Source: CAYLHF01 sp964383365
GTDB lineage: Bacteria; Bacteroidota; Rhodothermia; Rhodothermales; UBA10348
NCBI GenBank assembly: GCA_964383365.1
Contig: CAYLHF010000018.1
Location: 3,649 to 67,648, forward strand
DNA length: 64,000 nt
Direction of reading: 5' to 3'
Both the position numbers and the translations under genes were made by a program. The notes under the pieces were generated by a model. That model was not told the origin of the DNA, searched no databases, and saw nothing but the letters and a program-made list of their open reading frames with translations. Of the stretch, positions 26,142-33,935 are shown one piece after another (positions within the stretch are counted from its first letter, which is position 1; each line of letters begins with the position of its first letter).

Positions 26142-27836
26142 TCAATGTGTTAAAGGGAGCCGGGAGGTTATCCAGGCTTCGAAACGGTCCAGCGGTAGTG
26201 CATTCAGGCAGCCGTGCCTTGTCAGCATGCCTTTTCTGGCAACGGCAACTCCCCATTTTACGTACGCCAGTTGTTCGATCGAATGCGCATCAGGATTGAT
26301 GGATATCAGTACCCCGCGATCGCGGGCTTCTCGAATCCAACGCCAGTCAAGATCGAGTCGATACGGATTGGCATTCAATTCTATGGAGACATTGCAGGCA
26401 GCGCATGCGTCCAGAACGGCGAGGTGATTCAACGGATATCCTTCCCGACGCAACAGCAGTCTTCCGGTCGGGTGACCGAGAATCGATGTGAACGGATTTC
26501 TGACAGCTGTAATAATTCGGTCTGTGGCCTCTTTCTCAGACATATTAAATCCCGTGTGGACACTCGCGACCACGAAGTCAAATTCCGCCAGTATATCGTC
26601 GGTGTAATCGAGCGCACCGTCAGACAGGATATCACTCTCTATACCGGCGAAGACCTTGAATGGTTTGCCCGAGTCCCGTTCATACTCGGCATTCAGGCTC
26701 CGGATTTCGTCGTGCTGCTCCCGGACCCGGTCAACGGGCATGCCATTCGCGATACGAAGTGACTGACTGTGGTCACAGATCCCGAAATAATCCAGTCCCA
26801 GTGCGCGTGTTGCGTCCGTCATTTCGCGCAGCGAATGGGCTCCGTCGCTGTAGTGCGAGTGGTTGTGTAGCGAGCCCCGAAGATCTTCGGTTGTTATCAG
26901 TTGCGGAACGCCGCTCTCTATGATCGTATCCAACAAATTTCCGTTTTCCCGGAGTTCCGGAGGAATGAAATCTACGTTGGAGCTCGTGAAAATGGCCTCC
27001 TCATCTGCCGAGTCCGGAATCGGTCCGAAACGAGCACACCATCCTTCCAGAAAAGACGCCGACGCCGATTTTTTTAGCGACACACTGCCTGCAAAACGAT
27101 CGGACACGCAGAAAAGAAGAAGTGGGAGTCCATCCCCGAGTGTACCAGAGAATGTGCCTGATTCGGATGGAATCGATTCCAATGGACCGGTGACCGTTTC
27201 AAGGGCAGACTGCGACGGAAAGTGTGAGCATGAAAGAAGTAATTCAGCCTGTCCTATGGTCTCTGTCCGCCGGGCGAGTTCACCGACTGTAAGAACCTGC
27301 TCGACGCCATCCAGTCGATCGAGTCCGTCCAAGATATCATTGATTCGAGTCCTCGTGTCTGCATAGTGTCGGCGTCTCCGATACCGTCGGAGGGCCGCGG
27401 CATTCTCTGCGATCGAATGCTGACTTTTCTTGCCAAAACCGTCGAGGGTCTCGATACGGCCCATTGAGGCAGCAGCTTCCAGGTCGTCCAGCGTCTGAAT
27501 TGAGAGTGACCGCCAGAGTACACGGACCTTTTTCGCGCCCAGTCCTTTTACCGACAGGACATCGAGTAATCCGGGTGGAATCGCACCGAGAAGGTCGTCT
27601 CGAAGTTCGAACGATCCTCGGTCGAGTAATTCGGAGATCTGATTTTCAAGGCCCGCCCCAATTCCTGGAATCTCTGTCAGAGATCCCGATCTGATCCGTT
27701 CCGATACGGGATCTTCGAGCCGTTCGATCGTTCGGGCCGCACTCGATAATGCTCGGCTACGAAATGGATTGCCACCCGTCAATTCGATCAGTGAGGCGGT
27801 CTCTTTCAGGACGCTTGCGATGGCTTTATTCGTCAT
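26142..27836 (-). CDS. PolX-like protein with PHP domain and degenerate polymerase site
   Basis: 564 residues with the domain order of bacterial DNA polymerase X: an 8-kDa N-terminal domain and helix-hairpin-helix (EIPGIGAGLENQI at 55-67, VKGLGAKKVRVL at 97-108), a polymerase core (about 160-300) and a C-terminal PHP domain (about 320-560). In active PolX the core has GDxD; here the equivalent ETIGQAEL (192-199) has Gln and Glu/Ala instead of the two aspartates, and the later Asp motif is not recognisable. The PHP metal site looks intact: HNHSHYSDGAH from 324, CDHS, GIESDIL, SVH, GHPTGR and NPDAH. It is thus likely a PHP phosphoesterase/nuclease for repair with no polymerase activity. It starts 16 bases upstream of the acylase-like gene. 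Confidence 0.85.
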   Translation of the reverse strand: MTNKAIASVLKETASLIELTGGNPFRSRALSSAARTIERLEDPVSERIRSGSLTEIPGIGAGLENQISELLDRGSFELRDDLLGAIPPGLLDVLSVKGLGAKKVRVLWRSLSIQTLDDLEAAASMGRIETLDGFGKKSQHSIAENAAALRRYRRRRHYADTRTRINDILDGLDRLDGVEQVLTVGELARRTETIGQAELLLSCSHFPSQSALETVTGPLESIPSESGTFSGTLGDGLPLLLFCVSDRFAGSVSLKKSASASFLEGWCARFGPIPDSADEEAIFTSSNVDFIPPELRENGNLLDTIIESGVPQLITTEDLRGSLHNHSHYSDGAHSLREMTDATRALGLDYFGICDHSQSLRIANGMPVDRVREQHDEIRSLNAEYERDSGKPFKVFAGIESDILSDGALDYTDDILAEFDFVVASVHTGFNMSEKEATDRIITAVRNPFTSILGHPTGRLLLRREGYPLNHLAVLDACAACNVSIELNANPYRLDLDWRWIREARDRGVLISINPDAHSIEQLAYVKWGVAVARKGMLTRHGCLNALPLDRFEAWITSRLPLTH

Positions 27837-28162
27837 CTGCAGGAATGATTGTGATGTGTTCAGATAACCGGATGGGAAGGTACGACCATTATTTCAATCC
27901 AGAAACGCAACAATTGTCGGGTTGAGGTCACCAAAGGTACCTCCCGTAAAATGAAGTGTGCACTTCAAAAAACGGTCCACGTCTGAAGAGCAGAAATTTG
28001 TACCTCTGCCCTTGGGATCAATCATTCAGGCAGGTGGGTACAGGGTGCACAGAGAATTCCCCGGATCGATCATATACGCATTCATATTGTCACAGGGTCT
28101 GGAAACTGTACCGGTTTCCATCCCTGAAAAACGATCACAACAGAATCAGACCGATTATTCGC
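27837..28162. promoter_or_regulatory. Divergent intergenic region with a 16-base dyad
   Basis: 326 bases between the starts of the PolX-like gene (minus) and the S41 protease (plus). The frame of the protease is open back to 27956, but those residues have no family character. The clearest element is the interrupted palindrome TGAAGTG-TG-CACTTCA at 27952-27967 (7-base arms, 2-base centre), the shape of a dimeric repressor site. A small palindrome AGGTACCT lies about 20 bases before it. No clear -35/-10 pair was found. Confidence 0.4.
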
Positions 28163-29860
28163 ATGACGAGAAACTCGAAGAGGAAAAACAGCATCATTGG
28201 AGGCGTCGCTATTCTCGTATTGGGCGTCGCTCTTGGATTCAAGGTCGGCGCCTCTGTGTCGACGGCCGATACGGCCAAGGCGCTCAAAAAATTGGAGAAT
28301 GCCTTCCTGCTCGTCAATCAACGATATGTCGAGGAAGTTGATGCCGATGAGTTATCGATCAGCGCCATTTCCGGGATGTTGAAAGATCTGGATCCGCACA
28401 GCATTTTTATCGACGCCGAAGAGTTGAAGTCGGTTAACGAAAGTTTTGATGCGGCATTCGAAGGCATCGGGATCTCGTATGAACTGCGTCCGGGCCCCGA
28501 GGGAAAAGACACGCTGGCGGTGTTGAATGTTTTGCCTGGCGGGCCGAGCGAAGATGTCGGCCTCCGATCCGGGGATAAGATTATCGAAGTCGACGGAACA
28601 ACGGCAATCGGTTACAAGGATGCAGATGTTCGTCGGAATCTGAAGGGTCCGAGAGGGTCTGTCGTGGAGATCCGTATTCAACGCCCGGGTGTGGCAGGGA
28701 CGATCGATTACCGGATCACCAGAGACAAGATTCCGATCGTTACTCTCGACGCCGGGTATATGCTCGATTCCAAGACCGGATTTATCCGACTTAATCGGTT
28801 CGCGAGAACGACATCCGACGAGTTTCACGAGAGTCTCAGGGATCTCAAGTCCAGGGGCATGGAAAGGCTCGTTCTGGATCTTAGAGGAAATTCCGGTGGG
28901 TACATGGAAATGGCGATCCGGGTCGCGGACGAATTTCTGTCCGATGAACAGGTCATCGTTTCCCAAAAAGGGAAAACCGCCGATTCTCGAGGAGTTTTCC
29001 GTGCAACATCGGGTGGGCTTTGGGAGAACGGTCCGGTGATGATACTCGTGGACGGGGGGACTGCTTCGGCGAGCGAGATCGTAACGGGCGCGCTCCAAGA
29101 TCATGATCGAGCCCTCGTTGTGGGGCGCCGTACGTTTGGAAAAGGATTGGTTCAGAAACAGTATCTCCTGACCGATGGGAGCGCTCTCAGATTGACGGTG
29201 GCCCGTTACTATACGCCGTCAGGTCGGCTGATTCAGACGCCGTATGACAATGGTGATCGCACTGATTACTACACGAGTAAGGCGGACTTGCGGAAGTCAG
29301 ACGGTGCAAGAAGTGCCAGGGAGTTGCTGAACGAAGTACCCGACTCCCTTAAATACAAGACGGCTGCCGGTCGGCTCGTGCTCTCTGGCGGCGGAATCAT
29401 CCCGGATTACATCGTGGCAGCAGACAGCCTGTCTGATCTCATGAAAGCTGTTCTGGGGAAGAGTATCGAGAATCAATTTGTTAGAAATTGGTTAGATAGT
29501 CACGCGATAGAACTCCGGGCTAAATGGGGGACGCGGCGTGCTGAATTTATTCACGATTACTCGGTCTCCCCTGAAATGTTGAGCGCATTTCTGAGTTATG
29601 CTGCTCAGAAGGGCGTCGTCGTCGGGGACCGAAAGGCGGGCGATGTCGCAGCCGAGACGATCTCCCGATTTACGGAAGAAGATCTTTCCCGTGACATGGA
29701 ATTCGTGAATATTCTGCTCCGGGGGCGGATGGCGACCCGACTTTTCGACCGGGCGGCGTGGTACCAGATATACGAAACGTATGATCACGTGCTGGGCCAG
29801 TCGTCGACGCTCTGGTCGGCCGCGAATGAACTGGCGGCGGCATATTCAGAAGTGAGGTAG
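28163..29860 (+). CDS. S41-family C-terminal processing protease
   Basis: 565 residues from the ATG at 28163. A membrane/signal segment (about 9-30) puts it in the periplasm. A PDZ domain lies at about 80-170 (GIGISYELR...LPGGPSEDVGLRSGDKIIEVDG), followed by the protease core with LDLRGNSGGYMEMA, the nucleophile Ser302 in GGTASASEI, Lys327 and Gln331 (FGKGLVQ), the same spacing as Ser430/Lys455/Gln459 of Escherichia coli Prc. The C-terminal 170 residues are an extra helical domain. Such enzymes trim or degrade periplasmic and outer-membrane proteins. The T9SS genes are 19 kb away, so a link to them is speculative. Confidence 0.93.
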   Translation: MTRNSKRKNSIIGGVAILVLGVALGFKVGASVSTADTAKALKKLENAFLLVNQRYVEEVDADELSISAISGMLKDLDPHSIFIDAEELKSVNESFDAAFEGIGISYELRPGPEGKDTLAVLNVLPGGPSEDVGLRSGDKIIEVDGTTAIGYKDADVRRNLKGPRGSVVEIRIQRPGVAGTIDYRITRDKIPIVTLDAGYMLDSKTGFIRLNRFARTTSDEFHESLRDLKSRGMERLVLDLRGNSGGYMEMAIRVADEFLSDEQVIVSQKGKTADSRGVFRATSGGLWENGPVMILVDGGTASASEIVTGALQDHDRALVVGRRTFGKGLVQKQYLLTDGSALRLTVARYYTPSGRLIQTPYDNGDRTDYYTSKADLRKSDGARSARELLNEVPDSLKYKTAAGRLVLSGGGIIPDYIVAADSLSDLMKAVLGKSIENQFVRNWLDSHAIELRAKWGTRRAEFIHDYSVSPEMLSAFLSYAAQKGVVVGDRKAGDVAAETISRFTEEDLSRDMEFVNILLRGRMATRLFDRAAWYQIYETYDHVLGQSSTLWSAANELAAAYSEVR

Positions 29861-29960
29861 TCGTCGATTGAGGCTCATATCGGATACATCAGCAACTTCC
29901 GTTCGCCCGCGGTGTCATGGACCCGTGAGACAGTTACATTAATCTTGTCAACTCCCCGCA

Positions 29961-29989
29961 TTGACAAATCCCGTAGATTAGGGTATCAT
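29961..29989 (+). promoter_or_regulatory. Sigma70-type promoter of the exbB operon
   Basis: TTGACA at 29961-29966, a 17-base spacer, then TATCAT at 29984-29989. It is 150 bases upstream of exbB and the best match to the general bacterial consensus in the window. This is notable because many Bacteroidota use a different -33/-7 pattern. The surrounding 29861-30138 region holds no gene. Confidence 0.75.
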
Positions 29990-30138
29990 TGAACCTCGAT
30001 TTTATCGCCGTTCATCTCTGGATTCGGACGGCTCAGTCCCCGTGAGAGGATTTTACTTTTTCGAATGTCGGGTGCCACCTGCTCCCGCTCCCACACAGCA
30101 AATTTTTTAACTGGTTCTATTTAGGAGGAATGTAATCC

Positions 30139-30840
30139 ATGAAGCTTTTCAGCTTGCTTCTTCTCTTGCCACAGGAGGTGGTCGCCGATGATGGCCTGGT
30201 GAACGTATTAGTTCAGCGCTTCAATGAAGGCGGTGAGTATATGTGGCCGGTTCTGATCTCGCTTATCATTGGCCTTGCCATTGCTTTCGAGCGCATCATT
30301 ACGCTAAATCGAGCCGACATAAACACGCGAAAATTCATCGTCAGCGTTCGCGGTGCCCTCGAAGAGGGTGGCATCTCGGCCGCCGAAGAGGTCTGTGCCA
30401 ATACGCGTGGTCCGGTTGCTTCTGTTTTTCAGGCTGGATTGCTCCGACATGACGAAGGAATCGAGGCCGTAGAGAAGGCTATTGTTTCTTACGGATCCAT
30501 TGAGATGAGTTTTCTTGAGCGTGGTATGGTATGGCTGTCGCTCTTCATTTCTCTCGCACCTATGTTCGGTTTCCTTGGAACGGTCGTTGGGATGGTCGCA
30601 GCCTTCGATGCCATCGAGAAGGCCGGTGACATTTCTCCGAGTCTTGTGGCCAACGGTATCAAGGTCGCTCTTCTGACGACCGTCTTCGGACTGATCACGG
30701 CCATCATCCTGCAGGTGTTTTACAATTATGTGAGTTCCAAGGTCGACAGGATCGTCATCGATATGGAAGAGGCTTCCATTGAATTGATTGATTCGCTCGT
30801 ATTGCTGGATGCGGGACAGCCGGTAGCCAGCAACGATTAA
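30139..30840 (+). CDS. exbB: ExbB/TolQ/MotA-family proton channel protein
   Basis: 233 residues with an N-terminal hydrophobic segment and then the three-helix TolQ/ExbB layout. The conserved region MVWLSLFISLAPMFGFLGTVVGMVAAFDAIEKAG (about 130-165) and SPSLVANGIKVALLTTVFGLITAIILQVFYNY are the pore helices with the family Gly-Leu-x-Gly-Thr-Val motif and the conserved Thr. An AGGAGG ribosome site lies 10 bases before the ATG, the strongest in the window. Forms the proton-driven motor with the two ExbD proteins downstream, powering TonB-dependent uptake or Tol-type envelope upkeep. No tonB gene is adjacent. Confidence 0.94.
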   Translation: MKLFSLLLLLPQEVVADDGLVNVLVQRFNEGGEYMWPVLISLIIGLAIAFERIITLNRADINTRKFIVSVRGALEEGGISAAEEVCANTRGPVASVFQAGLLRHDEGIEAVEKAIVSYGSIEMSFLERGMVWLSLFISLAPMFGFLGTVVGMVAAFDAIEKAGDISPSLVANGIKVALLTTVFGLITAIILQVFYNYVSSKVDRIVIDMEEASIELIDSLVLLDAGQPVASND

Positions 30841-30851
30841 TCTGGAAATCT

Positions 30852-30897
30852 GTCCACGGGTCTCTGTTCCAGTTGGTTTCTGAACAGGTCCGTGGAC
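30852..30897 (+). promoter_or_regulatory. Strong intercistronic stem-loop after exbB
   Basis: Outer stem GTCCACGG (30852-30859) with CCGTGGAC (30890-30897); inner stem CTGTTC (30864-30869) with GAACAG (30882-30887); a 12-base loop and a small internal bulge. No T-run follows. A hairpin between the channel gene and the next gene could protect the exbB message or reduce read-through, helping set the unequal ExbB:ExbD ratio. That function is inference. Confidence 0.6.
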
Positions 30898-30916
30898 GAC
30901 AGAAGACATAATAAAA

Positions 30917-31192
30917 ATGGAAAGTATTGTCCCCTACGTTATCTGGGCGTCTCTGATTTTGACCGGATTGAGTCTGGTCGCTGTCCTGGGTTACGGAATT
31001 AGAGGCCTGGCCTATGGGAAAGCTGATCCGACGACCATCGCTTTATTGGCGATTCCCGCAGTAATCCTGGTCGTACTGGGCCTCACAATGGATTCGTGGG
31101 CCGAAGCAGCCGTGCTCACCTGTGTGATAACGGCGCTGCTTACGATGCTGGCGCTCCTGGCGTCAAGCGCCAGAGGTTTGTTCGGATTGTAA
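30917..31192 (+). CDS. Small membrane protein in the ExbB/ExbD operon
   Basis: 91 residues, start ATG 30917. Three hydrophobic helices (about 5-28, 39-57, 64-84) joined by short loops; a YGKAD turn lies after helix 1 and a single acidic pair (DSWAEA) between helices 2 and 3. I do not recognise a family. Its place between exbB and the first exbD, in the same direction and with tight spacing, suggests it is an accessory of the motor, but nothing in the sequence proves this. Base composition and codon use look like its neighbours. Confidence 0.8.
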   Translation: MESIVPYVIWASLILTGLSLVAVLGYGIRGLAYGKADPTTIALLAIPAVILVVLGLTMDSWAEAAVLTCVITALLTMLALLASSARGLFGL

Positions 31193-31237
31193 TTTTCGCC
31201 CGCGGGCGGATTCGTTTTACACTCAACTGTTTCTGAA

Positions 31238-31798
31238 ATGGCTGGCTTGCTCAAGAAAAAAGAGCGCGAAGAGCCGATGATTCCAACGTCATCGATGGCT
31301 GATATCGCGTTTCTGCTCCTGATCTTCTTCCTGGTTACGACCACTATCGACGTAGATACGGGGATCGGAATGGTCCTTCCGCCGAAACTGGAGGAAGACA
31401 TTAAACCGCCACCGGTAAAGGAGCGCAACATGCTTTCCATTCTGGTGAACGAGCAGGGGCAGGTCCTGCTGGAAGACAAGCCGTCTGCCGTCAACCTGGT
31501 ACGTGACGAAGTCAAGCGCCATGTGCTCAATAACGGTGTGGATCCGTTGTATGCCGAGAGCTCCAAGAAAGCGATTGTCTCCATTAAGACATCCAGACAG
31601 ACACCTTATGATGCCTATATCGGTGTATTGGATGAAGTCTGGATGGCTTACTTCGACATGTGGGACGCAGAAGCGAGGAAACTCGGGTACCCGGATTATT
31701 CTGCCTACACGGACGCAATTGATGAATCCGGAGACGAGAACGCGATTCGTGCGGTCATCAAGGCTGCCATCTCCATCGCAGAACCCGATGCCAATTGA
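31238..31798 (+). CDS. exbD: ExbD/TolR-family protein, first copy
   Basis: 186 residues. A short basic cytoplasmic tail (MAGLLKKKEREEP) is followed by one membrane helix with the essential proton-binding Asp in SSMADIAFLLLIFFLVTTTI, then a periplasmic domain. The periplasmic part is longer than usual (about 140 residues) and has an insertion near DEVWMAYFDMWDAEARKLGYPDYSAYTDAIDE that is not in the second copy. Partner of ExbB in the proton-driven motor. Confidence 0.93.
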   Translation: MAGLLKKKEREEPMIPTSSMADIAFLLLIFFLVTTTIDVDTGIGMVLPPKLEEDIKPPPVKERNMLSILVNEQGQVLLEDKPSAVNLVRDEVKRHVLNNGVDPLYAESSKKAIVSIKTSRQTPYDAYIGVLDEVWMAYFDMWDAEARKLGYPDYSAYTDAIDESGDENAIRAVIKAAISIAEPDAN

Positions 31799-31843
31799 GC
31801 AAATACTCGTTGACTATTTTCCTGTTAGAATCTAAATAGCGGT

Positions 31844-32296
31844 ATGGCTGGACATTTTAAAAAGAAGAGCAAGACGAAGGAAGAAATCCCGACAGCATCG
31901 CTGCCGGACATCATCTTCATGTTGCTGATTTTCTTTATGGTTACGACGGTTCTCCGAGAGACCACCGTTCAGGTTCGTACGGTTCTTCCGGAAGCCGAGG
32001 CGCTCACGAAGATCGATCAAAAGCGTCTGGTCTCGTATATCTGGATGGGCCCCAAGAAGATTGAGAATAATCGGCTCGGAGAGACGGGTGTTCAGATCGA
32101 TGATGCACTGGTCGAGGATGTCGGTTTCGTCCGTCAGATCATGTATCGGAAATTGTTAGAACAGCCCAAACTCATTGTCTCCCTTCGAGTTGACAAAACA
32201 TCAGAGATGGGCATCTTGCTCGATGTTCAACAGGAGTTACGGGAAGCCGGAACTTTGAGAGTCAATTTTTCAACCAAGAGAGACGTCCAGTTGTAA
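31844..32296 (+). CDS. exbD: ExbD/TolR-family protein, second copy
   Basis: 150 residues with the same plan: basic tail MAGHFKKKSKTKEE, one helix with the conserved Asp in ASLPDIIFMLLIFFMVTTVL, and a periplasmic domain ending in DVQQELREAGTLRVNFSTKRD, which is typical of ExbD. It resembles the first copy mostly in the tail and helix. Two different ExbD proteins behind one ExbB is common in Bacteroidota and could form a mixed dimer. The operon ends here: an intrinsic terminator follows 59 bases downstream. Confidence 0.93.
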   Translation: MAGHFKKKSKTKEEIPTASLPDIIFMLLIFFMVTTVLRETTVQVRTVLPEAEALTKIDQKRLVSYIWMGPKKIENNRLGETGVQIDDALVEDVGFVRQIMYRKLLEQPKLIVSLRVDKTSEMGILLDVQQELREAGTLRVNFSTKRDVQL

Positions 32297-32355
32297 CGCT
32301 TTCTATGGCTGATCCCCATTCACGCACCGCGTGAATCATCACTGAATTCCGGGAA

Positions 32356-32380
32356 GCCCCGCTCTGGCGGGGCTTTTTTT
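32356..32380 (+). terminator. Rho-independent terminator of the exbB-exbD operon
   Basis: A perfect 7-base GC stem, GCCCCGC (32356-32362) and GCGGGGC (32367-32373), with a TCTG loop and seven Ts. It ends the transcript about 60 bases after the second exbD. Confidence 0.95.
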
Positions 32381-32443
32381 GTCTGTCCCTTTCCTAGTTT
32401 CAGCAGCTTTCTATTTACTCAGAGTGATCGATCATCAATACGT

Positions 32444-33460
32444 ATGTCTTATACAATAACATTACTACCCGGGGATGGTATCGGCCCGGAAGTATCAGAC
32501 GCGACGCTTGCAGTTCTGGAAGCGACCGGACTCTCGTTTAATTGGGTAAGGCACGACAAACTCGGTGCTTCGGCCCTGGAAGAATTCGGTACGCCTCTTC
32601 CGGAGAGCATCCTCGATTCAATACGGGAGACCAAAGTAGCATTGAAGGCCCCGGTCACTACACCAATAGGGACCGGGTTCAAGAGCGTGAACGTGCAACT
32701 CCGACAGAAGCTGGATCTCTACGCTAATATCAGACCGTGTCGATCTCTGCCGGGAATTGAGACGCGGTTCGAGGACGTCAACCTGATGATCTTCCGCGAG
32801 AACACGGAAGGGCTGTACTCGGGGATGGAGACCTACGATGAGCGGCACGATATTGCGGACTCTATCGCACGCATATCCAGGAAAGGCTCAGAACGGATTA
32901 TCAGTTTCTGTTTTGAATATGCTGAGACGCATGGTCTCGAAACGGTAACCGTCGTACACAAGGCCAACATTCTGAAACTCACGTCGGGCATGTTTTTGAG
33001 TATTGCCAGAGAGTTTGCAGAGCGCTTTCCTCATGTGGAGTTCAATGACCGGATCATCGACAACATGTGTATGCAACTCGTCGTCCGGCCGCAGGACTAT
33101 CGGTGCATCGTGACGACCAACTTGTTCGGTGATATACTGTCGGACCTGGCGGCGGGCCTCGTGGGTGGTCTCGGTGTCGTTGCCGGTGCGAATATCGGAG
33201 ACGAATACGCCGTATTCGAAGCGGTCCACGGAAGTGCTCCCGATATCGCCGGCCAGGACAAGGCGAATCCGACCGCCCTCATCAGGAGTGCCCAGATGAT
33301 GTTACGACATCTGGGAGAGGAGCAGGCCTCACAGGCCATTCACGACGCGCTGGTGGATCTGTATACGGAGGGAAGATATCTGACGGGAGATATGGGAGGA
33401 AGCACCGGGACCCGCGAGTTTGCAGACCGCCTTGCGAACCGGGTAAAAGAGCTGGTTTAG
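32444..33460 (+). CDS. Isocitrate dehydrogenase, NAD-dependent type
   Basis: 338 residues of the isocitrate/isopropylmalate dehydrogenase family. Seen: LPGDGIGPEV at the start, GTGFKSVNVQLRQKLDLYANIRPCRS (Ser and Asn of the isocitrate loop), FRENTEGLYSGME, the catalytic Lys in TVVHKANILKLT, and GDEYAVFEAVHGSAPDIAGQDKANPTA near the NAD site. This set and the short length match the NAD-linked enzymes related to mitochondrial IDH3 rather than the longer NADP-linked IcdA; homoisocitrate or isopropylmalate dehydrogenase is less likely because of the FRENTEGLYSG motif. It oxidises isocitrate to 2-oxoglutarate in the TCA cycle. Single gene after the exb terminator. Confidence 0.88.
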   Translation: MSYTITLLPGDGIGPEVSDATLAVLEATGLSFNWVRHDKLGASALEEFGTPLPESILDSIRETKVALKAPVTTPIGTGFKSVNVQLRQKLDLYANIRPCRSLPGIETRFEDVNLMIFRENTEGLYSGMETYDERHDIADSIARISRKGSERIISFCFEYAETHGLETVTVVHKANILKLTSGMFLSIAREFAERFPHVEFNDRIIDNMCMQLVVRPQDYRCIVTTNLFGDILSDLAAGLVGGLGVVAGANIGDEYAVFEAVHGSAPDIAGQDKANPTALIRSAQMMLRHLGEEQASQAIHDALVDLYTEGRYLTGDMGGSTGTREFADRLANRVKELV

Positions 33461-33509
33461 ATAAGTACGTATCAAGCACATGTGCCCCACGAGGGTCCTC
33501 GGTTTCGAA

Positions 33510-33935
33510 ATGATTCAACGAATTCAATCGATCTATATTGCTCTCGGCGCTCTATTCACCGGCTCCGTCTACTGTCTGGATTCGGTCTGGTCAGGCTCCG
33601 CTGCCGTGGAGTCCGTATGGTTCACTCCCGTGGCGCTTGGGATGTATGGTTTGACGGTTGCCGGAGGATTGCTGGCGATTTTTCTTTACAAGGATCGGTC
33701 GCGCCAACGACAGGTTGTATCCTCCATCAGAATGGTGCTGTTCGTGGGGTGGGTGGTCGTTCTTGCGGGCGAATATATTGGTGGTGTACTACCGTTTGTG
33801 CAGGTTGGAACTCCGGATTCAGCGACATCGATGGTCTTCGCCCTCCCCCTGATCGGACTGGTTTTCTTCACGCTCGCCCGCCGGGGGATCGATCGGGATA
33901 TCGACTTGATTCGATCTGTGGATCGTCTTCGGTGA
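33510..33935 (+). CDS. DUF4293-family membrane protein
   Basis: 141 residues from the ATG at 33510. It opens with MIQRIQSIYIALGAL and ends with IDLIRSVDRLR, both hallmarks of the DUF4293 family, which is largely limited to Bacteroidota relatives. Four membrane helices. Function unknown. Its last 68 bases overlap the end of the convergent glycosyltransferase gene. Confidence 0.88.
   Translation: MIQRIQSIYIALGALFTGSVYCLDSVWSGSAAVESVWFTPVALGMYGLTVAGGLLAIFLYKDRSRQRQVVSSIRMVLFVGWVVVLAGEYIGGVLPFVQVGTPDSATSMVFALPLIGLVFFTLARRGIDRDIDLIRSVDRLR

Noticed and set aside
27956..28162. N-terminal extension of the S41 protease
   Set aside because: The 69 extra residues are Cys/His/Arg-rich and unlike the family, and overlap the dyad; ATG 28163 starts the membrane segment.
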